64,000 bases of DNA, taken from positions 49,778 through 113,777 of the forward strand of contig NZ_JXMS01000011.1 in the NCBI RefSeq assembly GCF_001672295.1, given 5' to 3'. The notes beneath the pieces were generated by a model. The model was given only the letters and a program-made list of their open reading frames with translations, was not told the origin of the DNA and did not search any database. Each line of letters opens with the position of its first letter. Within the stretch, counting starts at the first letter, position 1. The position numbers were made by a program, and so were the translations under genes. Below are positions 43,561 to 51,311 of this stretch, one piece after another. Source of the DNA: Halodesulfovibrio spirochaetisodalis (GTDB lineage: Bacteria > Desulfobacterota > Desulfovibrionia > Desulfovibrionales > Desulfovibrionaceae).

Positions 43561-44667
43561 ATGATAGATAACGATGCACCATACACCTTTGATCGGGTGA
43601 TTCGGTTACTTCTAGCGGGAGGCTTTATTTGGGTAAGCGTACTATTACTCGATACGTTGAGTGATGCGCTAACTCCATTTGTGGTCGCCTTAACTCTGGC
43701 ATACATGCTTCACCCAATGGTGAACTTTACTGGCCGTTACATTAAAAATCGCACGGCTGCAGTGTTGATAACCCTCGTCGCCATATTGCTCCCTACAGCC
43801 AAACTGATTTGGATGGCATTGGGCATGATTGGCGGAGAGCTCAAACATACAGGGGAATTACTGTCCAGCGTGATCAATAACTCCGCTGTAGCCCAAAGGG
43901 CGGAACAGTATATTCCTGCGGATATCTGGCAAAAGGTGCTGGAGCTGGCGAAGCAGGAGAAAGTCCGTAACTTTCTCACTGAGTCAGGCTTAACTGATAT
44001 GTTACAAGCTTCTGTCCAGAAAGCACTGCCGGGCATCTGGCACATAGTTAGTGGGTCGGCGCAGACTCTGACCGCTGTTGCTGGTCTGTTCGTAATTATT
44101 TTGTACCTTGTTTTTCTTCTCAACGACTATGACAAACTGAGTGGCTGGCGCAAGTGCGTTCCTGTTGGTTATCGAGATCGCGTCATAACCTTTGTGGATG
44201 AATTTACCACTGTCACCAATCATTATTTTCGAACGCAAGCTCTCATCGCACTCATTATAGGCTGCCTTTTTTCTGTAGGCTTTCTGATCATAGGACTTCC
44301 GCTGGCAGTCCTTTTGGGTATGCTGATAGGTCTTTTGAATATGGTGCCTTACTTGCAGATCATAGGGCTTATCCCAGCCTTTTTCTTGGCAGGAATCGAT
44401 GCTTTGGCCACAGGAGGGAACTTTTGGTATGCATTGGGTGGCGTTGGGCTGATCTTTGCAATAGTTCAAGTTTTGCAGGATGCCGTGCTCGTTCCACGGC
44501 TTCAAGGAGAGAGTTTGGGACTTTCTCCTTGGATGATTCTGCTCTCTCTTTCCATCTGGGGAAAGCTGCTCGGTTTCTTAGGAGTGGTTTTAGCTCTGCC
44601 GCTAAGTTGCATAGTGCTTACACTGTATCGACAGTGGATGGCGAAAGCTGAAGAGGGTGCTGCATAG
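43561..44667 (+). CDS. AI-2E/PerM family membrane transporter
   Basis: About 368 residues from the ATG at 43561. The hydrophobic N-terminus (RLLLAGGFIWVSVLLLDTL) and the C-terminal half with LVFLLNDYDKL, IIGLPLAVLLGMLIGLLNMVPYLQ-type segments and LGLSPWMILLSLSIWGKLLGF define the family. Members include YdgG/TqsA (AI-2 export) and sodium/proton antiporters, so the substrate is open. An in-frame TTG at 43468 would add 31 residues without a good ribosome binding site; GGAAAAT precedes 43561. The 340-base stretch before it (43219-43560) shows no gene or clear regulatory motif. Confidence 0.82.
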   Translation: MIDNDAPYTFDRVIRLLLAGGFIWVSVLLLDTLSDALTPFVVALTLAYMLHPMVNFTGRYIKNRTAAVLITLVAILLPTAKLIWMALGMIGGELKHTGELLSSVINNSAVAQRAEQYIPADIWQKVLELAKQEKVRNFLTESGLTDMLQASVQKALPGIWHIVSGSAQTLTAVAGLFVIILYLVFLLNDYDKLSGWRKCVPVGYRDRVITFVDEFTTVTNHYFRTQALIALIIGCLFSVGFLIIGLPLAVLLGMLIGLLNMVPYLQIIGLIPAFFLAGIDALATGGNFWYALGGVGLIFAIVQVLQDAVLVPRLQGESLGLSPWMILLSLSIWGKLLGFLGVVLALPLSCIVLTLYRQWMAKAEEGAA

Positions 44668-44691
44668 CATCATTTCCCCTGTCTTTCGGAT

Positions 44692-44727
44692 ACAAAAAAA
44701 GGCGCTCAATTGAGCGCCTTTTTGTAA
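44692..44727. terminator. Bidirectional terminator between the permease and ilvE
   Basis: AAAAAAAGGCGCTCAATTGAGCGCCTTTTT is near-symmetrical and serves the convergent genes on both sides. Confidence 0.9.
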
Positions 44728-44744
44728 TTCAAGAATCGGGGTGC

Positions 44745-45815
44745 TTAGTAGCGAGGAACCTGAACGAGCCAGCCTTCTGGTGCTTCAGTTTCGCCACGCT
44801 GCATGCTTACGTATTTTTCGTAGATAGCGCGGGTGTGTTCACCGATTTCGCCGTTACCTACAACGTATTCTTTGCCGTCGTCTGTGACGTATTTGCCTAC
44901 AGGTGTGATTACTGCAGCAGTACCGAAACCGCCTGCTTCGATGATTTCGCCACTTTCTACCTGCTTAAGGAATTCAGAGATTTTGATACGTTCCTGACGT
45001 GCATTCGGGAAAAGTTCCAGAATTGACTGGGAAGTGATGGACTTCAGGATTGTGTCAGTGAATTCAGGGATAACGATGGAACCGTCTTTCATGATATGGA
45101 AGTGGTTCATTGCGCCAACTTCTTCAAGGAAGGTGTTGGTGGTGTCGAGGTAGAGTACCTGACCGCAGCCTTTAGATTTTGCAAATTCCTGCGCGCGCAG
45201 GGAAGCAGCGTAGTTACCGCATGCTTTTGCAGCACCTGTGCCGCCTGGTGTAGCACGGTGGAATTTTTCAGTGACGAGCAGGGTCACAGTGTTGCTGAAG
45301 CCGCCTGCGTAGTAAGGGCCGCTTGGTGAGAGCATGATACAGTAAGTGTATTTTGCGCTAGGATGAACACCAAGGGAGTCCTGAGTCGCAAACATGAACG
45401 GGCGGATGTATAAGGATGCTTCATCCATACCCGGGCACCAGTTGCGCTCAACGTCGAGCAGGCGATTGAGTGCTTCTACCTGAAGGTCTACAGGAATTTC
45501 TGGCATGCAAAGGATGCGTGCAGATTCGTTAAGACGCTCTGCGTTTTTGTCGAAGCGCCATGTGAAAATTTCACCGTCGCGCTGGAACGCTTTAGCGCCT
45601 TCAAAAATAGCCTGACCGTAGTGGAGTACCATTGCGCCAGGTGCGATGGAGAAGTCCTGATAAGGAACAATGCGCCCATCTTTCCATTCGCCGTCTTCGT
45701 AATCAACAACGAACATGTGATCACTGCGCATTTGACCGAATGAGAGTGTTTCAACTCCTGATAAACACTCATGATTCCGTTTTTCCTCAGGCAGTAAGTC
45801 AAGTTTAAAGTCCAT
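44745..45815 (-). CDS. ilvE: Branched-chain amino acid aminotransferase
   Basis: A 356-residue PLP enzyme of fold type IV (long BCAT_beta/ilvE_II form). It catalyses the last transamination in valine, leucine and isoleucine synthesis. Conserved parts are LHYGQAIFEGAKAF, LYIRPFMFATQDSLGV, the PLP lysine within GGTGAAKACGNYA (about residue 205), and EEVGAMNHFHI. AAAAGGA precedes the ATG. It stands alone, with a palindromic site and a TTGACA hexamer about 90-110 bases upstream. Confidence 0.95.
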   Translation of the reverse strand: MDFKLDLLPEEKRNHECLSGVETLSFGQMRSDHMFVVDYEDGEWKDGRIVPYQDFSIAPGAMVLHYGQAIFEGAKAFQRDGEIFTWRFDKNAERLNESARILCMPEIPVDLQVEALNRLLDVERNWCPGMDEASLYIRPFMFATQDSLGVHPSAKYTYCIMLSPSGPYYAGGFSNTVTLLVTEKFHRATPGGTGAAKACGNYAASLRAQEFAKSKGCGQVLYLDTTNTFLEEVGAMNHFHIMKDGSIVIPEFTDTILKSITSQSILELFPNARQERIKISEFLKQVESGEIIEAGGFGTAAVITPVGKYVTDDGKEYVVGNGEIGEHTRAIYEKYVSMQRGETEAPEGWLVQVPRY

Positions 45816-45906
45816 TCCAGAATCCTTTTCTCCGGTAGCATACCGTTTTATAATTCAAATTGGCGGGGCACCAATATTCACTCAATCTGAAGAATATTTG
45901 AACAGT

Positions 45907-45923
45907 TTGACATATATTGTCAA
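45907..45923. promoter_or_regulatory. Palindrome TTGACATATATTGTCAA in the ilvE promoter region
   Basis: 6-bp arms TTGACA/TGTCAA around TATAT. On the minus strand its TTGACA could be the -35 box of ilvE, with AT-rich -10 candidates 17-19 bases on. TTGAC/GTCAA arms resemble CRP/FNR-family half sites, so promoter and operator may overlap. Confidence 0.45.
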
Positions 45924-45970
45924 CGCCTTTTGCATAAAACCGTTTCCGGTTCCCCGAGCCTCTAAACAAA

Positions 45971-46004
45971 TAAAGCCCGGCACCTGAGCGGTGCCGGGCT
46001 TTTT
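45971..46004 (-). terminator. Terminator of the membrane protein gene at 46031-47029
   Basis: AAGCCCGGCACC pairs with GGTGCCGGGCTT. On the minus strand it is followed by TATTTGTTT. Confidence 0.85.
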
Positions 46005-46030
46005 GATAACTCGTGTGAGTTAAAGTTAGC

Positions 46031-47029
46031 CTACTGTCCGACTGCAGGTTGTAGCGCCATTGGCATGAAAAGACCAATGTAGCCTATTGTTAGTAGGCTA
46101 ATGTTGGCAATAATCACAATAATGGCAGCACAGTAGATGCTCACTTTTCTGCGCATAGGAGCTGCGCTGAGTACAATAAATGTCCAGAGAATGCAGGCAA
46201 ATACAGGCAGGCCAAGAGTAAAGGCCCACGCAACAAAAGCAGGGTTCTGCATGAGATCTGCCGGTACATTCGTGGAAATGATGTCGATAAATACGGTTAC
46301 GTCCAGCAGGGTAACGGAAGCAGCAAGCTGGAGAACAGCGCCGCAGATTGCCCATTTGGCTGCGTATGGCATTGCAAATTTGTAGTAGTCGCGACCGAAG
46401 TCGTCTTTATCTCTGCGTGCAAGCAGGTAGACCTGACTAAAGGCGCCGCACAAGGTAAGTCCCATGAGGAAGCCAATGGCAAGAAAAAAGATAAACGACG
46501 TTGTATTTGCAGTAGTAATAAGTGCGATAAGTACTTCTACAGGGGTAGCGACAGCAGGAAGCGGATGAGCAGGATCAAGTAAGCAGTTTGCAACAATTGC
46601 CAGACAGGTGACTGCGGCAAAAAGCAGTACGGAGCTTACGAGTCCGAGAGTCATGTGTGCGCCTTTTTGTTTGCGCATAGTTTTCCAGACCATCAGGTAC
46701 ATAGTCACAACAGCAGCGGCGAGCACGGAAACACATGCAGCCGCAATAAGAGGCAATTGATACGGTCCTTGGAGGACGGTCGGATCAATCGTCAGGTAAC
46801 GCGCAGTCGCCACTCCGAGCGCTGCGAAAGCAAGGCCGCCATAAATGAGGCACATGCGAGTGAGCTGCTTACCAAACTTATCGTAAAAACTCTTCTTCTG
46901 AGATTTTGCGATGCTTTGGCTGATAGCAGAAATCAGTGGAAGGGACGGCACAGCAAACAATGTCATGATTACCAACATGCCTGCAAGTCTCATCCCCAGA
47001 TACTGAGGGTCGTAGAGTAGCCAATTCAT
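46031..47029 (-). CDS. Polytopic membrane protein of unknown family
   Basis: A 332-residue protein with about eight transmembrane helices, beginning MNWLLYDPQYLGMRLAGML. AAGGAG lies 10 bases upstream of the ATG at 47029; an in-frame start at 47095 is rejected. There are no clear nucleotide, heme or metal motifs; the Gly/Ala-rich helices and short loops could suit a transporter or a respiratory membrane subunit. Divergent from the YbgF-like gene. Function unknown. Confidence 0.7.
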   Translation of the reverse strand: MNWLLYDPQYLGMRLAGMLVIMTLFAVPSLPLISAISQSIAKSQKKSFYDKFGKQLTRMCLIYGGLAFAALGVATARYLTIDPTVLQGPYQLPLIAAACVSVLAAAVVTMYLMVWKTMRKQKGAHMTLGLVSSVLLFAAVTCLAIVANCLLDPAHPLPAVATPVEVLIALITTANTTSFIFFLAIGFLMGLTLCGAFSQVYLLARRDKDDFGRDYYKFAMPYAAKWAICGAVLQLAASVTLLDVTVFIDIISTNVPADLMQNPAFVAWAFTLGLPVFACILWTFIVLSAAPMRRKVSIYCAAIIVIIANISLLTIGYIGLFMPMALQPAVGQ

Positions 47030-47294
47030 GCTACAGGAACTCCTTTGGATGCATTTGCACGGCTTTTGTGCCGGGCAACCGTTTCCTTGCATCATTTACA
47101 CGCGAAAAGCAAGTTTGGCACATAGTCCAGTATGCATTAAGAGTGCTGTAATAGCTGTTCTTTCCAGAAAAAATAACTTCAGTTGAGAACAGAATACAGG
47201 TATGCTGCGCGTGATATTTGGTGATAGATGCACTGATGGCATGTTGTATATTAGAAAATTGTCTGTAAGCAGAGCGTATTGTAGAGGAGTGGTA

Positions 47295-48362
47295 ATGCTG
47301 AGACGGTTGTTTGCAGGGGGGCTTATTTTCGTATGTTGCGGGTGCAGTACTGCCGCAATGAATACGGATGTAGCAAGTACACGGTGGCGAATGGAGAATC
47401 TGGAACAGCGCTTTCTGGATTTTAGAGAGAAAGCGGCAATGCGCGAAGCTGACCTTTCTGCACGAATTGCAAAGCTGGAAAAAAAGGTTGGCCTGCCTGT
47501 TCCGTCGCAGGAAGAAATGATTCTTACGTCTACCCAGCTGACACCGGATGTTCATGTATTTGCAAAACGCGGTACTATAGTTACATCGCAGCCTGCAACT
47601 ACTGCTTCTAAACAAAAGGCACCTGCTTCGGCTGCTATACAAAAGGGCGGGACAACACATTCGTCATCCAGTAAGCGACCTGATAAAAAGTACAGTGTTG
47701 ATATTCAGAAAAAGAAGGAAGACGAAAAGGCTGCCATTGCGATGTTCATCCCAAAAACATCTCAACCGAAAGCTGCTAAGTCTCCAGCAATTCAAAAACA
47801 TACTTCAGCTCAGCCAACACCAACGGCAGGTAAAACGCTGTCTGCTTCAGCAACAAAACCTGTTTCTGCAAAGTCTGCTGCCAAGCCCCGTGTGTTAAAA
47901 CACACCAAACCTTCTTCAACGGTTACTGCTTCTCGGGTAACCAACGTTGCAGTGGTGCCTAAGCGTGTTGTTCCGGTTCCAGCCAAGAAAAAAGGTGCTT
48001 CATCCATGTACAAGCACGGGCTGGAGCTGTTGGGAAGCGGAGCGTATGAGCAAGGACGCGAGCGTCTTGAAGAGTTTTTGACAGAGTTTCCATCGCATGA
48101 TCTTGTCCCTAATGCTGTCTATTGGGTTGGCGAGTCTTTCTATTCCCAGAAGGATTTTCGACTTGCAATCGACTTGTTCCGCGAAGTTTTGCTACGTTTC
48201 CCAAAAAGTAATAAGGCAAGAGCCGCAATGCTTAAAATCGGGTATTCATATAAAAAGCTGCACGAAATTTCAGAAGCTCGCCGCTTTTTGCTGAAAGTTG
48301 TTGAGACGTACCCAAAAAGTAATGAAGCGCGTCTTGCCCGAAAAATGCTCTCTGGCTTTTAA
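47295..48362 (+). CDS. YbgF/CpoB-like TPR lipoprotein
   Basis: A 355-residue protein from the ATG at 47295 (GAGGAG upstream). A lipoprotein-like signal (LFAGGLIFVCCGC) is followed by a coiled coil (about 35-80), a long Ala/Ser/Thr/Lys/Pro-rich linker (about 110-235), and three TPR units at the C-terminus (YKHGLELLGSGAYEQGRERL, AVYWVGESFYSQKDF, LKIGYSYKKL). This matches YbgF/CpoB proteins associated with the Tol-Pal system and envelope constriction. The linker is unusually long. First gene of a ybgF-dprA-xer cluster. Confidence 0.82.
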   Translation: MLRRLFAGGLIFVCCGCSTAAMNTDVASTRWRMENLEQRFLDFREKAAMREADLSARIAKLEKKVGLPVPSQEEMILTSTQLTPDVHVFAKRGTIVTSQPATTASKQKAPASAAIQKGGTTHSSSSKRPDKKYSVDIQKKKEDEKAAIAMFIPKTSQPKAAKSPAIQKHTSAQPTPTAGKTLSASATKPVSAKSAAKPRVLKHTKPSSTVTASRVTNVAVVPKRVVPVPAKKKGASSMYKHGLELLGSGAYEQGRERLEEFLTEFPSHDLVPNAVYWVGESFYSQKDFRLAIDLFREVLLRFPKSNKARAAMLKIGYSYKKLHEISEARRFLLKVVETYPKSNEARLARKMLSGF

Positions 48363-48371
48363 TTGGTACGT

Positions 48372-49886
48372 ATGAACGCTACTCCTGTAAGTTGTCTGGC
48401 AACATTATCTGACGAACGGCGTGAAGATTACTGGGCTTCATTGGCGTTCCGGTATACAGCAGGGCTTGGATTCAGAACCGCCAAGCGACTTTTGGTGGAA
48501 TATGGATCAGCAGCAGCTGCCATGAAGGATATCAAAGGTTGGGCAGCAAAGGCTTCTATTTCCGCAAAGGTTATTGAAGCTGTGCTGAGCAACCGGTGGC
48601 GTGAGCAGGCACGAAAAGAGTGGGAAAACGCAGGGCAGGTTTCGTGTAACATCGTTCTGTGGGCTGACCCTGAGTACCCTGATCTGTTGCGGGAAATTCC
48701 AGATCCGCCATTACTGTTGTATTACAAGGGCGACTGTTCTTTATTAAAAAATCCATCCATAGGTGTCGTCGGCTCCCGTCGTTGTTCTAAGGATGGTATT
48801 AATACAACAAAAGTGCTCGGTAAAACGCTGTCAGCCTCTGGTGTTACAACTGTTTCCGGACTTGCCCGTGGCATAGACTCTGTTGCTCACAGCTCGTCGT
48901 TGACTGGCTGGGGCAGTACTATTGCTGTTCTGGGTACTGGCATTTCCCATGTATATCCTCCTGAGAATCGTGAACTATTTTTTCAGATAGCAGAACACGG
49001 AGCCATTGTTACAGAGTTTCCTCCCAATATGCCGCCTGAAGGGCGAAATTTTCCGTTGCGTAACCGAATCATCAGCGGCCTTGCACTAGGCGTACTTGTT
49101 GTTGAAGCCATGCCCAAAAGCGGCAGTCTTATTACTGCACGGCATGCTCTAGAGCAGGGGCGGGAAGTTTTTGCCGTGCCCGGAAGAATGCAGGCTCGTG
49201 CGTCGTCTGGCTGTCATGATTTGATCAGACAAGGCGCTACGGCTGTTTTTTCCTGTGACGATATCCTTGTTTCCATTGCTCCGTTGCTCGGTGTTTCTCT
49301 TGAGAGCTTCACTAGAACAACAGATTCAGAGAACGCTACTTCAGCAGCGCTGCCTTCAGAAAATGAATCTAAGCCAGAGAACCCATATGAAACCGAGTTA
49401 GTTGAATCATCACATGAATCCAACAGGGCGGCTTCTATAGACGCTGTTGAACAAATCACTGACGACTCGCTAGAGCATGATGCTGAAGAGAAGGCGTTAA
49501 CGCTGGAAGAGCGGCTGGCTGCCATACCGGAAGTAATTGAGATTCCTCTGACCGCTTCAACAGAAATCAGTTCTTCATGTGAGGCTGAGCAGGTATCTGA
49601 AACAAAAACTCACTCAGATGAAGCTGTCGACAGCAAGGCAGCCGTACCAGAACCTCAAGTGCAGGTTCATGCTGATATCCTACCGCTGGATCAAAAATTA
49701 ATTGATCCCGATGCACCACTTGATGAGCAGATTCTTTCATTACTTACAGGCGAAGAGCCTGTGCATATTGATGTGCTGAGTAGACTGTTGAATCATCCAG
49801 CATCTACAATAAGTACAGCACTACTTATGCTTGAAGTTGCAGGAAGTGTTCGTCAGTTGCCGGGCATGAAGTATTCGAAAATGTAA
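48372..49886 (+). CDS. dprA: DNA-processing protein DprA (Smf)
   Basis: A 504-residue protein, long for DprA (usually about 300-380). It has an N-terminal SAM-like region, a Rossmann core with VVGSRRCSKDG, SGLARGIDSVAH, GTGISHVYPPEN and SGSLITARHALEQGREVFAVPG, then an acidic Ser/Glu-rich linker at about 310-440, and a C-terminal winged helix (LLTGEEPVHIDVLSRLLNHP). DprA loads RecA on incoming single-stranded DNA in transformation. The ATG at 48372 is preferred over the upstream TTG. The extra linker is the unusual feature. Confidence 0.92.
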   Translation: MNATPVSCLATLSDERREDYWASLAFRYTAGLGFRTAKRLLVEYGSAAAAMKDIKGWAAKASISAKVIEAVLSNRWREQARKEWENAGQVSCNIVLWADPEYPDLLREIPDPPLLLYYKGDCSLLKNPSIGVVGSRRCSKDGINTTKVLGKTLSASGVTTVSGLARGIDSVAHSSSLTGWGSTIAVLGTGISHVYPPENRELFFQIAEHGAIVTEFPPNMPPEGRNFPLRNRIISGLALGVLVVEAMPKSGSLITARHALEQGREVFAVPGRMQARASSGCHDLIRQGATAVFSCDDILVSIAPLLGVSLESFTRTTDSENATSAALPSENESKPENPYETELVESSHESNRAASIDAVEQITDDSLEHDAEEKALTLEERLAAIPEVIEIPLTASTEISSSCEAEQVSETKTHSDEAVDSKAAVPEPQVQVHADILPLDQKLIDPDAPLDEQILSLLTGEEPVHIDVLSRLLNHPASTISTALLMLEVAGSVRQLPGMKYSKM

Positions 49887-49956
49887 TTGCCTCATGTTTT
49901 ATTTTATTCATAAGTAACATGGGAATACCATAGTATTTGCGTAAGCGGAGAGAATA

Positions 49957-50925
49957 ATGATCGCGGATGATACGTTCACTGGCGAATTGCCGGAACTGCC
50001 TGATATGGCTGAGATGTACATAGGGCATTTAAGTATCGAAAAGGGGTACTCAAGTGCCACTGTGGAGGCGTACGCACGCGATCTGTACCAGTTTGAAACC
50101 TACCTGCACCGAACACAGCAGACTTTGGATGCACCGGAAAAGGTTAAGCGTGAGCATGTACGCGGTTTTTTAGCAGAGTTGCATCGTATGGAGATAGGCA
50201 AAACCTCTATGGGACGTAAGCTCTCTGCGCTGCGTGGTTTTTTTAAATACATGGCGAAGCGCAAGCTGATTCAGAATATTCCAACAGAAAGTGTGCGGAA
50301 CCCGAAAGCGCCCCAAAAGCATCCAACAGCACTTAATGTTGATCAGACCTTTGAGGTGCTGAACAAAAAGAAGCAAACCGTTGCAGAGTCAACACGCAAA
50401 CGTGCGTATGGTGAAGAGCAGTTGTTGCGCGACCTTGCACTGGCAGAACTGTTGTATGGCTCCGGCTTGCGAATATCAGAGGCGTTGCGCCTTAATATAC
50501 ACGATATTAATGTAAACTCAGGCATAGTACGCGTCATGGGAAAGGGTGAAAAAGAACGGGTCGTACCTCTCTCTGACACAGCTAAAGAAGCAATGACAGC
50601 ATGGCTTTCTGTGCGAGGTAAGCTGGATGCAACAGACCAAGAGCAAGCCTTATTCCTCGGAGCACGAGGAGGAAGACTGAATCGCAGGCAAGCAGCAAGG
50701 TTGATCGAAGATCTGTGCAAACGCGTTGGGCTGCCCCAAGCAATTTCACCGCATAGTTTGCGGCACTCGTTTGCAACCCATCTACTCGAAGCAGGAGCTG
50801 ATATGCGCAGTGTTCAGGAACTGTTAGGGCATGCGCGGCTAACCACTACACAGCGGTATACGCATCTTACCATTGCGAAGCTTGTCGAGGTGTATGACAA
50901 GGCGCATCCTGGAGGAAAGGGATAA
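49957..50925 (+). CDS. Tyrosine recombinase XerC/XerD-like
   Basis: A 322-residue site-specific recombinase. The N-terminal core-binding domain begins AEMYIGHLSIEKGYSSATV. The catalytic domain has YGSGLRISEAL (Arg I), VMGKGEKERVVPL (Lys), ISPHSLRHSFATHLLEAG (His/Arg), LLGHARLTTTQRYTHL (His/Tyr nucleophile about residue 300). The length and the absence of phage neighbours point to the chromosomal dimer-resolution enzyme, usually called XerC in this position. It follows dprA by 70 bases and is ended by a terminator at 51070. Confidence 0.9.
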   Translation: MIADDTFTGELPELPDMAEMYIGHLSIEKGYSSATVEAYARDLYQFETYLHRTQQTLDAPEKVKREHVRGFLAELHRMEIGKTSMGRKLSALRGFFKYMAKRKLIQNIPTESVRNPKAPQKHPTALNVDQTFEVLNKKKQTVAESTRKRAYGEEQLLRDLALAELLYGSGLRISEALRLNIHDINVNSGIVRVMGKGEKERVVPLSDTAKEAMTAWLSVRGKLDATDQEQALFLGARGGRLNRRQAARLIEDLCKRVGLPQAISPHSLRHSFATHLLEAGADMRSVQELLGHARLTTTQRYTHLTIAKLVEVYDKAHPGGKG

Positions 50926-50942
50926 CGTTGTGCCTCCGGCGG

Positions 50943-51240
50943 GTCTCCGACGGCTTAAGAACCCTTTTGAAAAAGGGCTTCTTAAGAATCTCCTAAAACT
51001 TTTTTCTGCGACGCAAGCTGACGGACAGAGATTCTTCGCGGCTTTTGCACTACTCCCTTTCTAGTTACGAAGGGTGCCCTTCAAATGAGGGGCACCCTTT
51101 TATTGTTACAGAAAGGTAGCTACCTGCGCGGCTTCCAAGACCATAATTAACGGGCTGAAAGCGCGCTAAATCGGGTCAAGGGGCATGCCCCTTGCGGGAT
51201 GCAAGGGCAGACCTTTGCCCCTCGGAGAGCCGTCGGAGAC
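50943..51240. repeat. Intergenic repeat block bounded by 13-bp inverted repeats
   Basis: GTCTCCGACGGCT at 50943-50955 is matched by its exact reverse complement at 51228-51240. Between them are palindromic pieces: CTTAAGAACCCTTTT / AAAAAGGGCTTCTTAAG, the xer terminator, and AAGGGGCATGCCCCTT. These resemble the small interspersed intergenic repeats abundant in Desulfovibrio genomes. No coding content. Confidence 0.6.
51070..51102 (+). terminator. Rho-independent terminator after the xer gene
   Basis: AAGGGTGCCC pairs with GGGGCACCCTT across a short loop, then TTTATTG. Lies within the intergenic repeat block. Confidence 0.8.
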
Positions 51241-51254
51241 ATCTCCTTTTAAAC

Positions 51255-51290
51255 AAAAAAAACGCCCGTCATAATATGACGGGCGGTTTT
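51255..51290 (-). terminator. Terminator of the radical SAM gene
   Basis: CGCCCGTCA pairs with TGACGGGCG, loop TAATA, with T-rich sequence on both sides. It lies just beyond the minus-strand stop at 51312. Confidence 0.88.
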
Positions 51291-51311
51291 TTGTTTGTAT
51301 TGATTTATCGC

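Noticed and set aside
43353..43706. Minus-strand frame overlapping the start of the AI-2E permease
   Set aside because: It mostly mirrors the permease reading frame and has no recognisable family or ribosome binding site.
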